64,000 nt of DNA. It comes from Paenibacillus peoriae KCTC 3763 (GTDB lineage: Bacteria > Bacillota > Bacilli > Paenibacillales > Paenibacillaceae). Where the stretch lies: positions 1-64,000 of the forward strand of contig NZ_AGFX01000031.1 in the NCBI RefSeq assembly GCF_000236805.1, read 5' to 3'. Below are positions 16,258-25,494 of the stretch, one piece after another (the stretch's first letter is position 1; the number at the start of each line of letters is the position of its first letter). The notes under the pieces are model-generated. The model saw only the letters and a program-made list of their open reading frames with translations. It was not told the origin of the DNA and did not search any database. A program made the translations under genes and the position numbers.

Positions 16258-17538
16258 TCATTTCTGTTTGCTTTTGTATGCAGACACGGCGTTCTCCATA
16301 TTTTCGGCAGCCTGCTGTGGTGTCCACTCTTTCAGCGCCACTTTATCCTGTGCTTCGAACAGCTTCTGCACGACCTCCTGCGGAAGAGCCTGGTCAGTAA
16401 TCAGGAAACCGCCATCCTTCGCGCTGTCAAGCAGCGGCTGAATATGAGGTGTCTTTTCCGAGACCGTGAAGCCCAGTGTAGCCGGCGAACCATAATCATT
16501 GATATATTTATTGACCACCTCAACACTTGTTAAATACTCGCCAAGCTTGATAGCTGCTTCCTGCTTCGCAGGGTCTGATGCGCCGTTGATCTGCAGCATT
16601 TCCGCGAACACGGATGCACGTGTCGGCTTTTGTTCTGTCGGAAATTTGAATACATCAAATTTTGTCGGATCAAAGCCATTTTCAGTAATGTTGCCGTCAA
16701 ACCAGGTTCCCTCGTTAATGATGCCCGCCGACTGCTGGTAAAACAGCATTTCGGCTTCGCTTGGATCCAATGAGGAATAACCCATCGGGAAGTAACCCTT
16801 GTCCGTATATTCTTTAATCTTTTCAAAGGTTTTAACGACCGCCGGATCGTTCCATGATGCCTTCAGACTGTTCAGCTTGTCATGCAGTTCCGGACCCGCA
16901 AAATGCTCAAGCAGTTGCTCGGTCAAGCGCATCGTATGCCACCCGCCTTTACTGCCGAAAGCCAGAGGGGTAACCCCCTTATCCTTTAGCGTTTTCAGTT
17001 GTGACTCAAATTCGGCAAATGTTGAAGGTGCTTGCAAATTCAGCTTCTGATAAAGCTCTTTCGGGTACCACATGCCCAGTACATTCAAGTGCATCGGAAT
17101 CCCGGAAATTTTCCCGTCAAAAGTGGACATATCAATAGCGGTTTTATTGTATTTTTCGGACCATTTGTGGTCTTTAGCCACCTGAGTCAAATCCATCGTC
17201 ATGCCATTTTCCGGGTAAAAGGATCCCAGCGATCCGCCCCATGTAAACCACATATCCGGCAGCGTCTTCGAGCTTGCCGCCACCTTGAGGGTTTCTTTGA
17301 ACGGGTCCACCTCATACTGGGTAAGCTCCACATCAATATCCGGGTTAGCGCTTTCAAAATCTTTAACCGCCGACTGCAGCCATGCCCACCCTGTATTCAG
17401 TGTCCACAAGGAAATACTGACCTTGGGGCTACCGGAGGATGTGCTCTTCTGGCTTTGACCTGCATCCGATGAACACCCAACCACGCTTGTAGCAACAAAC
17501 AGAACACTAGCCAGCAATGCAACCCATTTTTTCATCAT
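16258..17538 (-). CDS. Sugar-binding lipoprotein (extracellular solute-binding family 1)
   Basis: A lipoprotein of about 426 residues: MMKKW, a hydrophobic core, lipobox VVGC, then the family-1 sugar-binding fold (SISLWTLNTGW, FESANPDIDVELTQYEVDPFKETLKVAA, LPDMWFTWGGSL). The start is set at 17538 because a GGGGG site precedes it; the longer frame to 17628 would bury the signal peptide. It lies 16 bp downstream of the DUF5060 gene and upstream of the two permeases, making a complete importer apart from the ATPase. Confidence 0.93.
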   Translation of the reverse strand: MMKKWVALLASVLFVATSVVGCSSDAGQSQKSTSSGSPKVSISLWTLNTGWAWLQSAVKDFESANPDIDVELTQYEVDPFKETLKVAASSKTLPDMWFTWGGSLGSFYPENGMTMDLTQVAKDHKWSEKYNKTAIDMSTFDGKISGIPMHLNVLGMWYPKELYQKLNLQAPSTFAEFESQLKTLKDKGVTPLAFGSKGGWHTMRLTEQLLEHFAGPELHDKLNSLKASWNDPAVVKTFEKIKEYTDKGYFPMGYSSLDPSEAEMLFYQQSAGIINEGTWFDGNITENGFDPTKFDVFKFPTEQKPTRASVFAEMLQINGASDPAKQEAAIKLGEYLTSVEVVNKYINDYGSPATLGFTVSEKTPHIQPLLDSAKDGGFLITDQALPQEVVQKLFEAQDKVALKEWTPQQAAENMENAVSAYKSKQK

Positions 17539-17554
17539 GTATGTCCCCCTACGT

Positions 17555-19069
17555 TTATTGGTTGGTAGCTTGAATACGCAGCGCTTGATAAGGCTTGCCC
17601 GGCAATTCCACGCGGCACGTTCCTTCATATGCCCCAGGCAGCGGAGTAATCGTCATGTTCCATGTATCAATCAGTTCAATGGTAAAAGTGATACCCTCAG
17701 GCAGCGGCAAGATGCGGAATCCCGGACGGCTTGAGCCGAAATACACGAGATAATATTCACCGTCCACCCCGCCCGCCGCGACATCCCATTGAAAGTCAGC
17801 ACTCAGGCGGCTGAGCTGCGGCCCGTCTTCGATAATACGGCGGAGAAATTGGATTCTGGACGGGCTTTCTCCGTGCAGTGTTCCTCCGTGCGACCACCAG
17901 ATGATATTGTCTTCATGCAGAAAAGTTTCCCCATGCGTGACATAACCGCCATTCAGCATGCCTTCCCAGAAGCATTCCACCATCCGTTCCGCCGTGATAT
18001 CCCCCCATCCGTGGTTCAGATTTCCTTCATAGCGGCATTCGTCCACAACAATGGGCTTCCGGTAGGTCTCCTGCCATTCGCTGACAAAATGGAGATCATG
18101 GTGCTGGATGCTCGCATGTGTAACCCACGGCTTGCCATGGTCATACCAATGCATATTGCTGCGGTAATGGATGCCCGGATGGTGCCAGTTGTGAATGGAC
18201 CGGAGATGACCGTAAGCATCGCGCTCCTGAATGATTCTGAAGAACCGGTCCCAATCCCGCATCGTTTTGGCCTTCATCAGATCGAACTCGTTGGCCAGCG
18301 ACCACCAGATATTGCGAAACGCCGAGAGACGGGCGACGGCATAACGCAGATAAAAATCGTCAGTCTCGGGGCTCATCTCCGCAAATCCCCACCGGTCATA
18401 AGGATGAAAAAGGATAAGATCGGCCTCGATGCCAAGCTTTTGCAGATCCTCAATCCTGCGCTCAAGCTGCCGCCAGTAGGCGGGATTGAGTGCCGTGAAG
18501 TCCCAGCCCTCTTCCAGAGACCCTGCAAACGGGTACAACGCTGGTTCGTTCAAATTGTAATCATAGTGCTTCGGAAAAACGCACATTCGAATTTTATTAA
18601 AAGCACCCGCTTCAGCCAGACTGCGAAGGGTAATCTCCTGCAGCTCTTCGTCCTGGTGATTCCATACATAACTTGTAGTTCCGAAGGAAAAGAAGGGTTT
18701 GCCATCGGCATAGGCGAAATGGACTTCACGATCCACTCCAACGTGTCCGTGATTTCCTGCTGAAGGGTCAACACATGTGAACATGCCCTGAACCAGATTT
18801 AATTCAGGTACATTGCTGACCGTCTCATAAGACCACATCCCCAAAGTATCCGGCATAAAGCGCACACGGTAACAGCCTTCCCCGTCATAGAAACCTTCCA
18901 CCTCAACGGTCCGGTGTTCCTGACGGAAGCGTGCTCCAAACGCCACCTCCGTAAAGGGATTGCCGTCCTCTGGGCCGGGAAGGAACAAGTCAAATCTCCC
19001 CCAGCGTTCAATTTCCGGCGCTTTCGCTAATTCCTGCATCACTTGATTCGCCCCTTTCTCTATGGTCAT
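17555..19069 (-). CDS. DUF5060/DUF5605-type putative glycosidase
   Basis: A 504-residue protein without a signal peptide. Residues ~15-85 (ERWGRFDLFLPGPEDGNPF, VEGFYDGEGCYRVRFMPDTLGMW) fit DUF5060, a beta-sandwich. Residues ~115-410 form a TIM-barrel region with AYADGKPFFSFGTTSYVW, ILFHPYDRWGFAEM, IWWSLANEFD and KPIVVDECRYEGN. The last ~85 residues resemble DUF5605. The Asn-Glu in LANEFD and the Glu in VVDECRYEG are in the positions of an acid/base and nucleophile pair of clan A glycosidases (family knowledge plus inference). It heads the transporter operon, so it probably cleaves the imported glycoside in the cytoplasm. A GTG at 19042 with AAAGGGG upstream is an alternative start. Confidence 0.85.
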   Translation of the reverse strand: MTIEKGANQVMQELAKAPEIERWGRFDLFLPGPEDGNPFTEVAFGARFRQEHRTVEVEGFYDGEGCYRVRFMPDTLGMWSYETVSNVPELNLVQGMFTCVDPSAGNHGHVGVDREVHFAYADGKPFFSFGTTSYVWNHQDEELQEITLRSLAEAGAFNKIRMCVFPKHYDYNLNEPALYPFAGSLEEGWDFTALNPAYWRQLERRIEDLQKLGIEADLILFHPYDRWGFAEMSPETDDFYLRYAVARLSAFRNIWWSLANEFDLMKAKTMRDWDRFFRIIQERDAYGHLRSIHNWHHPGIHYRSNMHWYDHGKPWVTHASIQHHDLHFVSEWQETYRKPIVVDECRYEGNLNHGWGDITAERMVECFWEGMLNGGYVTHGETFLHEDNIIWWSHGGTLHGESPSRIQFLRRIIEDGPQLSRLSADFQWDVAAGGVDGEYYLVYFGSSRPGFRILPLPEGITFTIELIDTWNMTITPLPGAYEGTCRVELPGKPYQALRIQATNQ

Positions 19070-19193
19070 TCAACCTCTTGCACCATTCATTCTAATGATT
19101 AGCTCCTGGTGATAGTAGCGGGCGAATCGGCTTTTTCATATACGATTTTGACGTGTACACAGATCCTGTGGATGCTTCCGGTCACGGCAATAG

Positions 19194-19212
19194 ATGATTT
19201 TTGCAAAATCAT
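19194..19212. promoter_or_regulatory. Dyad upstream of DUF5060 operon
   Basis: ATGATTTT-TGC-AAAATCAT is a perfect 8-3-8 inverted repeat in the 185-bp gap between the response regulator and the DUF5060 gene. There is no T-run, so an operator is more likely than a terminator. Confidence 0.45.
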
Positions 19213-19254
19213 ACGTTTTTTTAACTTTCGCTCGGTATGCTTGCCGGCTCCGGT

Positions 19255-20433
19255 TCATTGATTGCGGTATTCAAGAGGGCTGAGTCCCGTACGGTCCTTG
19301 AACAGCTTACTGAAGTAATAAGGATTGCTGTACCCTAGATCGGCCGCGATCTCATACACCTTGCGGCTGGTCTCGCGCAGCATTTTTTGGGCGATTTCCA
19401 TTTTGTTGCGTATGATGTAATCGCTGAAGTTTTCACCGATTTCCTTAAGAAAAATCCTGCTCAAGTATCCAGGACTAACGTGAATGGATTCCCCGACCTT
19501 GGCCAGCGTCACATCCTCCAGCAGATGCCGGTCCACATATTCTTTAGCCCGGCGCACAATAAAGCTGTCGCTCTGTTCATTGCGGGGAAAACGCAAAAGC
19601 GTGGACATATAGGCGTCCGGCAGGCTGGAAATATCCCTGCATACAGAAGAGCCGCAAGCAAAAATCAGCCGGACGTTCAACAGCTCAAGCACCTTTTGCC
19701 GCAAGCCGTTCAAATAACTTGGCATATCGCCATTCCCAGTTAGAGAACGAACGGGAGCTATCCAAATCATTTCACGGAAATTCCGATGGAAGACCAAACC
19801 TCCCCAGTCCTTTGCCGCCAGCTTGCTGATAAGGTGCAGAATGGAAAGAAAGCGCAGTTGTTCCGAATCTTCATTCTCCTGAACCGCGTCGTATCTTTTG
19901 CGGATAATCGCAAGTTCATAGCCTTCCTTATAAGATTCGTCCGCGAGCTCGGGCAGGAGCTTCATAGGCTCCGCCGGAAACGTAAAAGGATCCAGCAGCG
20001 ATAAACAGAGCTCGTTTCTTTCTTCTTCCGTACGCTGCGGCGACTCATTTGAGGGCAATTTAAAACGGGAGATGACCTTTTGCATCGTGTCCGCAATTTC
20101 ATCTTCATCCATGGTAGGTTTATGCAGATAATCAGCTGCTCCCAGCCGAAGGGCCTCCCTTACATAGGAAAAGGTATCATAGCTGCTCAAGAAAACAATT
20201 TGGATCTCCGGGTTCCTGTGCCTGATTTTTTGCGCCAACTCGATCCCGTCCATACCGGGCATCCGGATATCGGTCATGACAAAGTGAATGTTCTCTTCTT
20301 CCAAAATACGCAGTGCTTCTTCCCCGTCGGCCGCCTCGGCCTTCCAGCATATCCCCAAACCTTCCCAATCAAGCATATAACGCAGTCCCATTCTGACAAT
20401 GGATTCATCATCAACGACCAACAGATTCCACAT
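19255..20433 (-). CDS. YesN-type AraC-family response regulator
   Basis: A 392-residue protein. The receiver domain has acidic residues D8/D9 and phospho-acceptor Asp55 (FVMTDIRMPGMDGIEL), and the C-terminal AraC DNA-binding domain has VTLAKVGESIHVSPGYLSRIFLKEIGENFSDYI and IAADLGYSNPYYFSKLFKDRTGLSP. Its start overlaps the kinase gene end by 23 bp. It lies directly upstream of the DUF5060/ABC operon and should activate it in response to an external sugar. Confidence 0.94.
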   Translation of the reverse strand: MWNLLVVDDESIVRMGLRYMLDWEGLGICWKAEAADGEEALRILEEENIHFVMTDIRMPGMDGIELAQKIRHRNPEIQIVFLSSYDTFSYVREALRLGAADYLHKPTMDEDEIADTMQKVISRFKLPSNESPQRTEEERNELCLSLLDPFTFPAEPMKLLPELADESYKEGYELAIIRKRYDAVQENEDSEQLRFLSILHLISKLAAKDWGGLVFHRNFREMIWIAPVRSLTGNGDMPSYLNGLRQKVLELLNVRLIFACGSSVCRDISSLPDAYMSTLLRFPRNEQSDSFIVRRAKEYVDRHLLEDVTLAKVGESIHVSPGYLSRIFLKEIGENFSDYIIRNKMEIAQKMLRETSRKVYEIAADLGYSNPYYFSKLFKDRTGLSPLEYRNQ

Positions 20434-22210
20434 CTCTGTCCCCTCCTGTCCCTGATGTTTCTAAATTCAGTGGTATTCTAACAATAGCTTTCGTGAGATC
20501 ATCCGTCCGAATTAACGACAATCCGTACGGCTCACCAAATCTGAGAAGGATCCGTTCGTGCACATTACGCAAACCGATATGATCAGCGCTCTCTTCCCGC
20601 AGTAGAATCTCTTTGCCGGTAAATCCTGTGCCGTCATCCGCAATTTCAATGAAAAGCGTCCCACTCTCCACATCTTGTCTGACCGTTATGGAAATGTGCA
20701 GAGTTCTGTCCAGCCCTTTGGCCCCGTGAAAGATCGCGTTTTCCAGCAGAGGCTGCAGCAGCATGGGCGGAATGGGCACGTGCAAGCACTCGTGCGGAAT
20801 AACCCAATGCACCCTAAAAACCCCGGTGTATCTTAAATCCATCAAAGCGGCATAATCTTTCAGCAGCCGGATCTCCTCATCCAGCAGTACCAGATCGCTG
20901 TCCAGCTTCATATTCGCCTGAAGCAGCTTGGCCAGTGATTGCAGTAATTTGGCAATATGGGACGAATGCTGCAGCATGGCCAGCATGCGAATGGAATTCA
21001 GCGTGTTATACAGAAAATGGGGCTGTATGCGTGCCCGCAATGCGTAGAGTTCGGCGTTGCGCTTCTGGCGTTCCTTCTCCTCAATGGAATGCACCAGAAT
21101 GTCGAGACGGCTGACCATCCTCTGGTAGCTGCTTTCCAGCCGTCTCATTTCGTTATCTTCCCCTACGGGTGCAGGCGCTTTGAAATTCCCCTGCTCGACC
21201 TCACGCATGGAGCGGATTAAGCGGTTGATTGGCCTCGACAGCCTTCTCGCAAGCAGCCAGGAAATGGCGGCTGAACAAATCACCGCACCCACCGCCACCA
21301 GGAAAGTAAAATAGCTGATGGAACGGCTGCCCGCCAGCAGCTCCTCACGATTGACTCCCAGGTATACCTTCCACTTCAAGTAATCGCTTTCAAGAAAAAC
21401 GCCGCTGTATCCCTCCTGCCCCTGATCCGCAGACACGTCAGCCTCCCATCTGCCCCGCTGCTCGTTAGCACCGATGGACAGCTGTCTGGACGCAAGGGCA
21501 GGATCGGATGCGTAAATAACATTCCGGTTCTGATCGAGGACGGTGACCTTAACGGTCGGAAGCTCCAGCGTCTCCACAAATTTGGGGATAAAATCGGGAC
21601 TGATGAAGATAGCCATGACTGCCAGCGGTTGATATTCCTCGTCCATCAGCAGACGGGAGCCGATCAGGGCAGGGAAGGCTCCGTCTTTAAACTGGTTGAT
21701 TTCCCTGACTCCGGTAATGACAAAACCGCCCCGCTCTGCTAGCGCTTGTTGGTACCAATCCTCATCCAAAACCTTTTCTTTGCGATTAATTACTGTATTA
21801 CCGCTGATTCGATAGCCGTTAACGGTTCCATTCATACCGTAGATCATCAGTCCCTTGATTGAGGAGTTGATGGAAGGATATGCCCCCATGAGCCGAGCCA
21901 TCGTTCTCTGTGCTTGGATTTCCGCGGTCCCCCACTGCTCCTTGGCCAAATAAGGCTTATTTAAAAAGCTGAAAATGTCCGGTAAATAATACGGGATCAT
22001 TGTAAACCGGTCAAAATCCCTGACCTGGCGTTCAATCGATGTATTCAGCTGGGCCAGGATCACATTCAGATCCTGCTCATTCCGGGCCTGTAGCATCATG
22101 GAGGATTTACGGTAAGCCATCGTCCCGATCAGCAGCGCCGGAATGCTGCTCAAAAGAATGAACACGACGAAAAGCTTGGTCTGAAACCGGATGTTGGACA
22201 ATTTCTGCAT
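20411..22210 (-). CDS. YesM-type sensor histidine kinase
   Basis: A 599-residue kinase with an N-terminal membrane helix, an extracellular sensing region (about 40-280), a second helix near 290-310, a HAMP domain (RRLSRPINRLIRSMREVEQGNFK) and a His_kinase module. His398 lies in RIQPHFLYNTLN, and the ATP lid region contains PPMLLQPLLENAIFHGAKG and ADDGTGF. It is the first gene of the kinase-regulator pair serving the 14.4-19.1 kb sugar locus. Confidence 0.94.
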   Translation of the reverse strand: MQKLSNIRFQTKLFVVFILLSSIPALLIGTMAYRKSSMMLQARNEQDLNVILAQLNTSIERQVRDFDRFTMIPYYLPDIFSFLNKPYLAKEQWGTAEIQAQRTMARLMGAYPSINSSIKGLMIYGMNGTVNGYRISGNTVINRKEKVLDEDWYQQALAERGGFVITGVREINQFKDGAFPALIGSRLLMDEEYQPLAVMAIFISPDFIPKFVETLELPTVKVTVLDQNRNVIYASDPALASRQLSIGANEQRGRWEADVSADQGQEGYSGVFLESDYLKWKVYLGVNREELLAGSRSISYFTFLVAVGAVICSAAISWLLARRLSRPINRLIRSMREVEQGNFKAPAPVGEDNEMRRLESSYQRMVSRLDILVHSIEEKERQKRNAELYALRARIQPHFLYNTLNSIRMLAMLQHSSHIAKLLQSLAKLLQANMKLDSDLVLLDEEIRLLKDYAALMDLRYTGVFRVHWVIPHECLHVPIPPMLLQPLLENAIFHGAKGLDRTLHISITVRQDVESGTLFIEIADDGTGFTGKEILLREESADHIGLRNVHERILLRFGEPYGLSLIRTDDLTKAIVRIPLNLETSGTGGDRDVESVGR

Positions 22211-22588
22211 GCTTTCACCTCTACCTCAGGATGTCTTGGTCTTGAACTCACCGTTATTTATTGTCTGCCACGTCTGGTTTCCGTCATTATTCATTATTGG
22301 AATAATTCCCAATTGATGTTAATGAACACCACACTTCGATACTTTGGCATGTCAAATGAGATTCCTGAACCGAAAACTCGGTATCCATTTGGCTAATACT
22401 AACACTTTACGGGAGCATCCGCAGCAAGCAAATGCTGCAGAATTGAAATCATGCAGGCATTCCTGCTAACCACCTTCTGTCACCTGGAATTTTAGTAACA
22501 TCAACTCTTCTAATCCCCTATCAATAGATACATGAAGTTTACATCGCACTTATCATTATTGCAACGTTTATAAAAATTAATATATTAA

Positions 22589-22618
22589 TTTAGTTATTAT
22601 TGCGTTTTATTAACTAAA
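22589..22618. promoter_or_regulatory. Inverted repeat upstream of the rbs promoter
   Basis: TTTAGTTA and TAACTAAA are separated by 14 bp, ending 7 bp upstream of the -35 box. The half-sites match those of the downstream 27-bp dyad. Confidence 0.5.
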
Positions 22619-22625
22619 CTACTTG

Positions 22626-22654
22626 TTGACACCACTTTCTTCCAGTGTTACGAT
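22626..22654 (+). promoter_or_regulatory. Strong SigA-type promoter of rbsACB
   Basis: TTGACA (22626-22631), a 17-bp spacer and TACGAT (22649-22654). It points to the rbs operon, whose first codon is about 365 nt downstream of the expected transcription start. Confidence 0.7.
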
Positions 22655-22661
22655 GACGTCG

Positions 22662-23024
22662 TAAATATAAAACAAAACATTTTGTTTAGTTAAACAAACT
22701 AAACAAATACACTTCAAGTTTAGTCATCGTGGATTCCGATGGAATAGAAAATCCGGCGCTGGCTGATAGGCTCTGACCTGATCGGTAAAAAAGCGGAGCT
22801 CTCCGTCTGAATCTTCAAAAGAGGAGCTTGACTCCTACAACCCTCCATTAGAATCATCCCTAAAAAATCAAAACGATAAGGGTTGGTAGCTTGGCAGCGT
22901 GCTGTACGCTCCGTGGTACATTCAGGCATCAGCCCTCCCAATTCCATTCGCAGCTTATCTGATCTGAATTCGGAGCATCGACACGTTTTTCCGTAAATGA
23001 CTATACAGATAAGGGGGATCAGAC
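22662..23024 (+). promoter_or_regulatory. Long 5' leader of rbsACB
   Basis: About 360 nt separate the predicted start of transcription from the TTG of rbsA. Apart from the operator at its 5' end I see no convincing gene in it, and no riboswitch consensus that I recognise. The other part of this 814-bp gap (22211-22588) is AT-rich, holds the upstream region of the kinase gene, and shows no gene. Confidence 0.4.
22681..22707. promoter_or_regulatory. 27-bp dyad operator of rbsACB
   Basis: Perfect 11-bp arms TTTGTTTAGTT and AACTAAACAAA flank a 5-bp centre. It starts about 20 bp downstream of the predicted transcription start, a position suited to repression by roadblock. The half-site resembles xylO-type sites bound by ROK-family repressors more than LacI-family sites. 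Confidence 0.75.
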
Positions 23025-24506
23025 TTGAATATCAGAATGAACGGGATTCACAAAGCCTTTGGAACAAACCGTGTGCTGTCGGGTGTGGACTTCGAACTCC
23101 TTGAGGGAGAAATTCATGCCCTGATGGGCGAAAACGGGGCGGGTAAATCCACACTGATGAACATTCTTACCGGTCTTCACAGCAAGGATAAAGGCATCAT
23201 TTTCATTGACGGCAAAGAAGTGAATTTTGCGAGCCCTTCCGAAGCAGAGCATTACGGTATTGCGTTTATTCATCAGGAACTGAATATTTGGCCCGACTTG
23301 AGCGTACTGGAAAATCTGTTCCTCGGGAAAGAGATCACTACACGCTGGGGATTTTTGAACAGCCGCAGTATGAAAGCGCTCGCAAATGAACAGATGCGCA
23401 AGCTGTCTCTTTCCCTTCCGCTCGATCAGTCTGCCGGAGCTTGCTCCGTCGGGCAGCAGCAAATGATTGAAATCGCCAAAGCGCTGATGACTGACGCCAA
23501 GGTGATCATTATGGACGAACCGACGGCCGCCCTTACTGAAAGGGAGATCCGAAAGCTGTTCGAGGTAATTCTCGCGCTAAAAAAAGAAGGTGTCTCCATC
23601 GTATACATTTCCCACCGCATGGAGGAGATCTTTGAGATCTGTGACCGGATCACCATTATGCGTGACGGCATAACCGTTGATACCCAGAAAGTTTCACTTA
23701 CCGATTTTGACGATGTAGTTAAGAAAATGGTTGGCCGCGAGCTGACCGATCGTTTTCCGCCGCGGAACACCTCTCCCGGCGAGATTATACTTCAAGTCAA
23801 GGATGCTTCCCAAAGAGGAGTCTTCCACCAGATCAGCTTCTCTGTGTGCGCCGGTGAAATCTTGGGCATCTCCGGCCTGATGGGCTCCGGACGCACGGAA
23901 ATGATGCGTGCCATTTACGGTCTTGACCCGCTGGATGAAGGAGAAGTACACCTGAACGGTGCAAAGGTCTTGATTAGACATCCGTATGAAGCGGTTAAGC
24001 TGGGTATCGGTTTTATTACAGAAGACCGCAAGGATGAGGGACTATTGCTCGATTTTTCTGTCCGCGAAAACATGGTGCTGCCCAGCCTGTTCAGCTTTGA
24101 AGAAAGAGGTCTGATCAATGAGCGGAAGGAAAAAGACTACGTCGATTTGCTGATTTCGCGACTGGCCATAAAAACGGAATCCGCCGAGACGCAAGTACGA
24201 AATCTGTCAGGGGGCAATCAGCAGAAGGTGGTCATTGCAAAATGGGTGGGCATCAGCCCGAAAGTGCTGATTCTCGACGAGCCTACCCGTGGTGTTGATG
24301 TAGGTGCAAAGCGTGAAATCTATCAGCTCATGAACGAGCTTACCGAGAAGGGTGTTGCCATTATTATGGTTTCCTCCGAACTGCCGGAGGTCATCGGGAT
24401 GAGCGACCGGATTCTCGTCGTACATGAAGGACGGATTGCCGGAGAGGTTGCCGGACATGAGGCAACGCAGGAAAGAATCATGACGTATGCCACGGGAGGT
24501 CAATAA
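23025..24506 (+). CDS. rbsA: Ribose-type sugar ABC transporter, double ATPase
   Basis: A 493-residue cytoplasmic ATPase with two nucleotide-binding domains. The first has Walker A GENGAGKST near residue 35 and Walker B VIIMDEPTAA. The second has a degenerate Walker A (GLMGSGRTE), LSGGNQQKV and LILDEPTRGVD, as in RbsA/MglA/XylG. Translation starts at TTG with GGGGG 7 nt upstream; an ATG 12 nt further on is too far from that site. It is the first gene of rbsA-rbsC-rbsB. The substrate is assigned as ribose mainly from RbsB. Confidence 0.93.
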   Translation: MNIRMNGIHKAFGTNRVLSGVDFELLEGEIHALMGENGAGKSTLMNILTGLHSKDKGIIFIDGKEVNFASPSEAEHYGIAFIHQELNIWPDLSVLENLFLGKEITTRWGFLNSRSMKALANEQMRKLSLSLPLDQSAGACSVGQQQMIEIAKALMTDAKVIIMDEPTAALTEREIRKLFEVILALKKEGVSIVYISHRMEEIFEICDRITIMRDGITVDTQKVSLTDFDDVVKKMVGRELTDRFPPRNTSPGEIILQVKDASQRGVFHQISFSVCAGEILGISGLMGSGRTEMMRAIYGLDPLDEGEVHLNGAKVLIRHPYEAVKLGIGFITEDRKDEGLLLDFSVRENMVLPSLFSFEERGLINERKEKDYVDLLISRLAIKTESAETQVRNLSGGNQQKVVIAKWVGISPKVLILDEPTRGVDVGAKREIYQLMNELTEKGVAIIMVSSELPEVIGMSDRILVVHEGRIAGEVAGHEATQERIMTYATGGQ

Positions 24507-24507
24507 T

Positions 24508-25482
24508 ATGCAAATATCTACAGGTGAAATTAAAGTCGGCGGCCGTCAAAACCGTGTGGCCTCCATGTTACACAAAGCGGGGCCCCTACTCGGTCTGCTT
24601 ATTTTGATTATCGTTGTGTCCGTTTTAAACCCCGCATTTTTGGAACCGCTTAATATTTTGAATCTGCTGCGGCAGGTGGCCATTAACGCCTTGATCGCAT
24701 TCGGGATGACCTTTGTTATACTCACCGGGGGCATCGATCTGTCAGTAGGCTCCACCCTGGCTCTATCCAGCGCCCTGATGGCGAGCCTGTTGGCAGCCGG
24801 CTTCCCTCCCCTCCTGGCCATTGTGGCAGGCTGCGTCATCGGGGCGATGCTCGGTGCAGTCAATGGTCTGATGGTTACCAAAGGAAAGATGGCTGCCTTT
24901 ATCGCCACACTGGCCACAATGACCATTTTCCGCGGACTGACCATGGTCTTTACGGAAGGCAACCCGATCACAGGGCTCAGCGACAGTGTGATGTTCCAGC
25001 TGTTCGGACGCGGTTACTTGTTCGGAATTCCCGTACCGGCCATCACGATGGCAAGCATCTTTGTCTTGCTTTGGGTCGTACTGCATAAAACCTCCTTCGG
25101 GCGCAAAACTTATGCCATTGGCGGAAATGAAAGGGCTTCCATTATATCAGGAATCAAGGTTCACCGCGTTAAGATCATGGTGTATTCACTGGCTGGCCTG
25201 CTCGCTGGTCTGGCTGGCGCCATTCTGACTTCAAGACTCGATTCCGCTCAGCCTACTGCCGGGACCTCTTATGAACTTGATGCCATTGCAGCCGTTGTGC
25301 TTGGCGGTACAAGTCTTTCCGGAGGAAGAGGACGGATTGTCGGCACGCTGATCGGGGCGCTGATTATCGGCGCGTTGAATAACGGCTTAAATCTGCTTGG
25401 CGTTTCTTCATTCTATCAGCTCGTCGTTAAAGGAATCGTGATCGTTATTGCCGTTCTGATGGACCGCAAAAAAGCCGCTTAA
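24508..25482 (+). CDS. rbsC: Ribose ABC transporter permease
   Basis: A 324-residue permease of the carbohydrate uptake-2 family with about 8-10 membrane segments. Motifs include NALIAFGMTFVILTGGIDLSVGS, ATLATMTIFRGLTMVFTEGNPI, YAIGGNERASIISGI and AVVLGGTSLSGGRG. The ATG at 24508 follows GGGAGGT by a normal distance and sits 1 nt after the rbsA stop; the longer frame starts inside rbsA. Confidence 0.94.
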   Translation: MQISTGEIKVGGRQNRVASMLHKAGPLLGLLILIIVVSVLNPAFLEPLNILNLLRQVAINALIAFGMTFVILTGGIDLSVGSTLALSSALMASLLAAGFPPLLAIVAGCVIGAMLGAVNGLMVTKGKMAAFIATLATMTIFRGLTMVFTEGNPITGLSDSVMFQLFGRGYLFGIPVPAITMASIFVLLWVVLHKTSFGRKTYAIGGNERASIISGIKVHRVKIMVYSLAGLLAGLAGAILTSRLDSAQPTAGTSYELDAIAAVVLGGTSLSGGRGRIVGTLIGALIIGALNNGLNLLGVSSFYQLVVKGIVIVIAVLMDRKKAA

Positions 25483-25494
25483 GGAGAGAAGACC

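Noticed and set aside
22720-22947. 75-residue open frame on the minus strand in the rbs leader
   Set aside because: No ribosome binding site, biased composition without recognisable fold, and it runs antisense to the predicted leader transcript.
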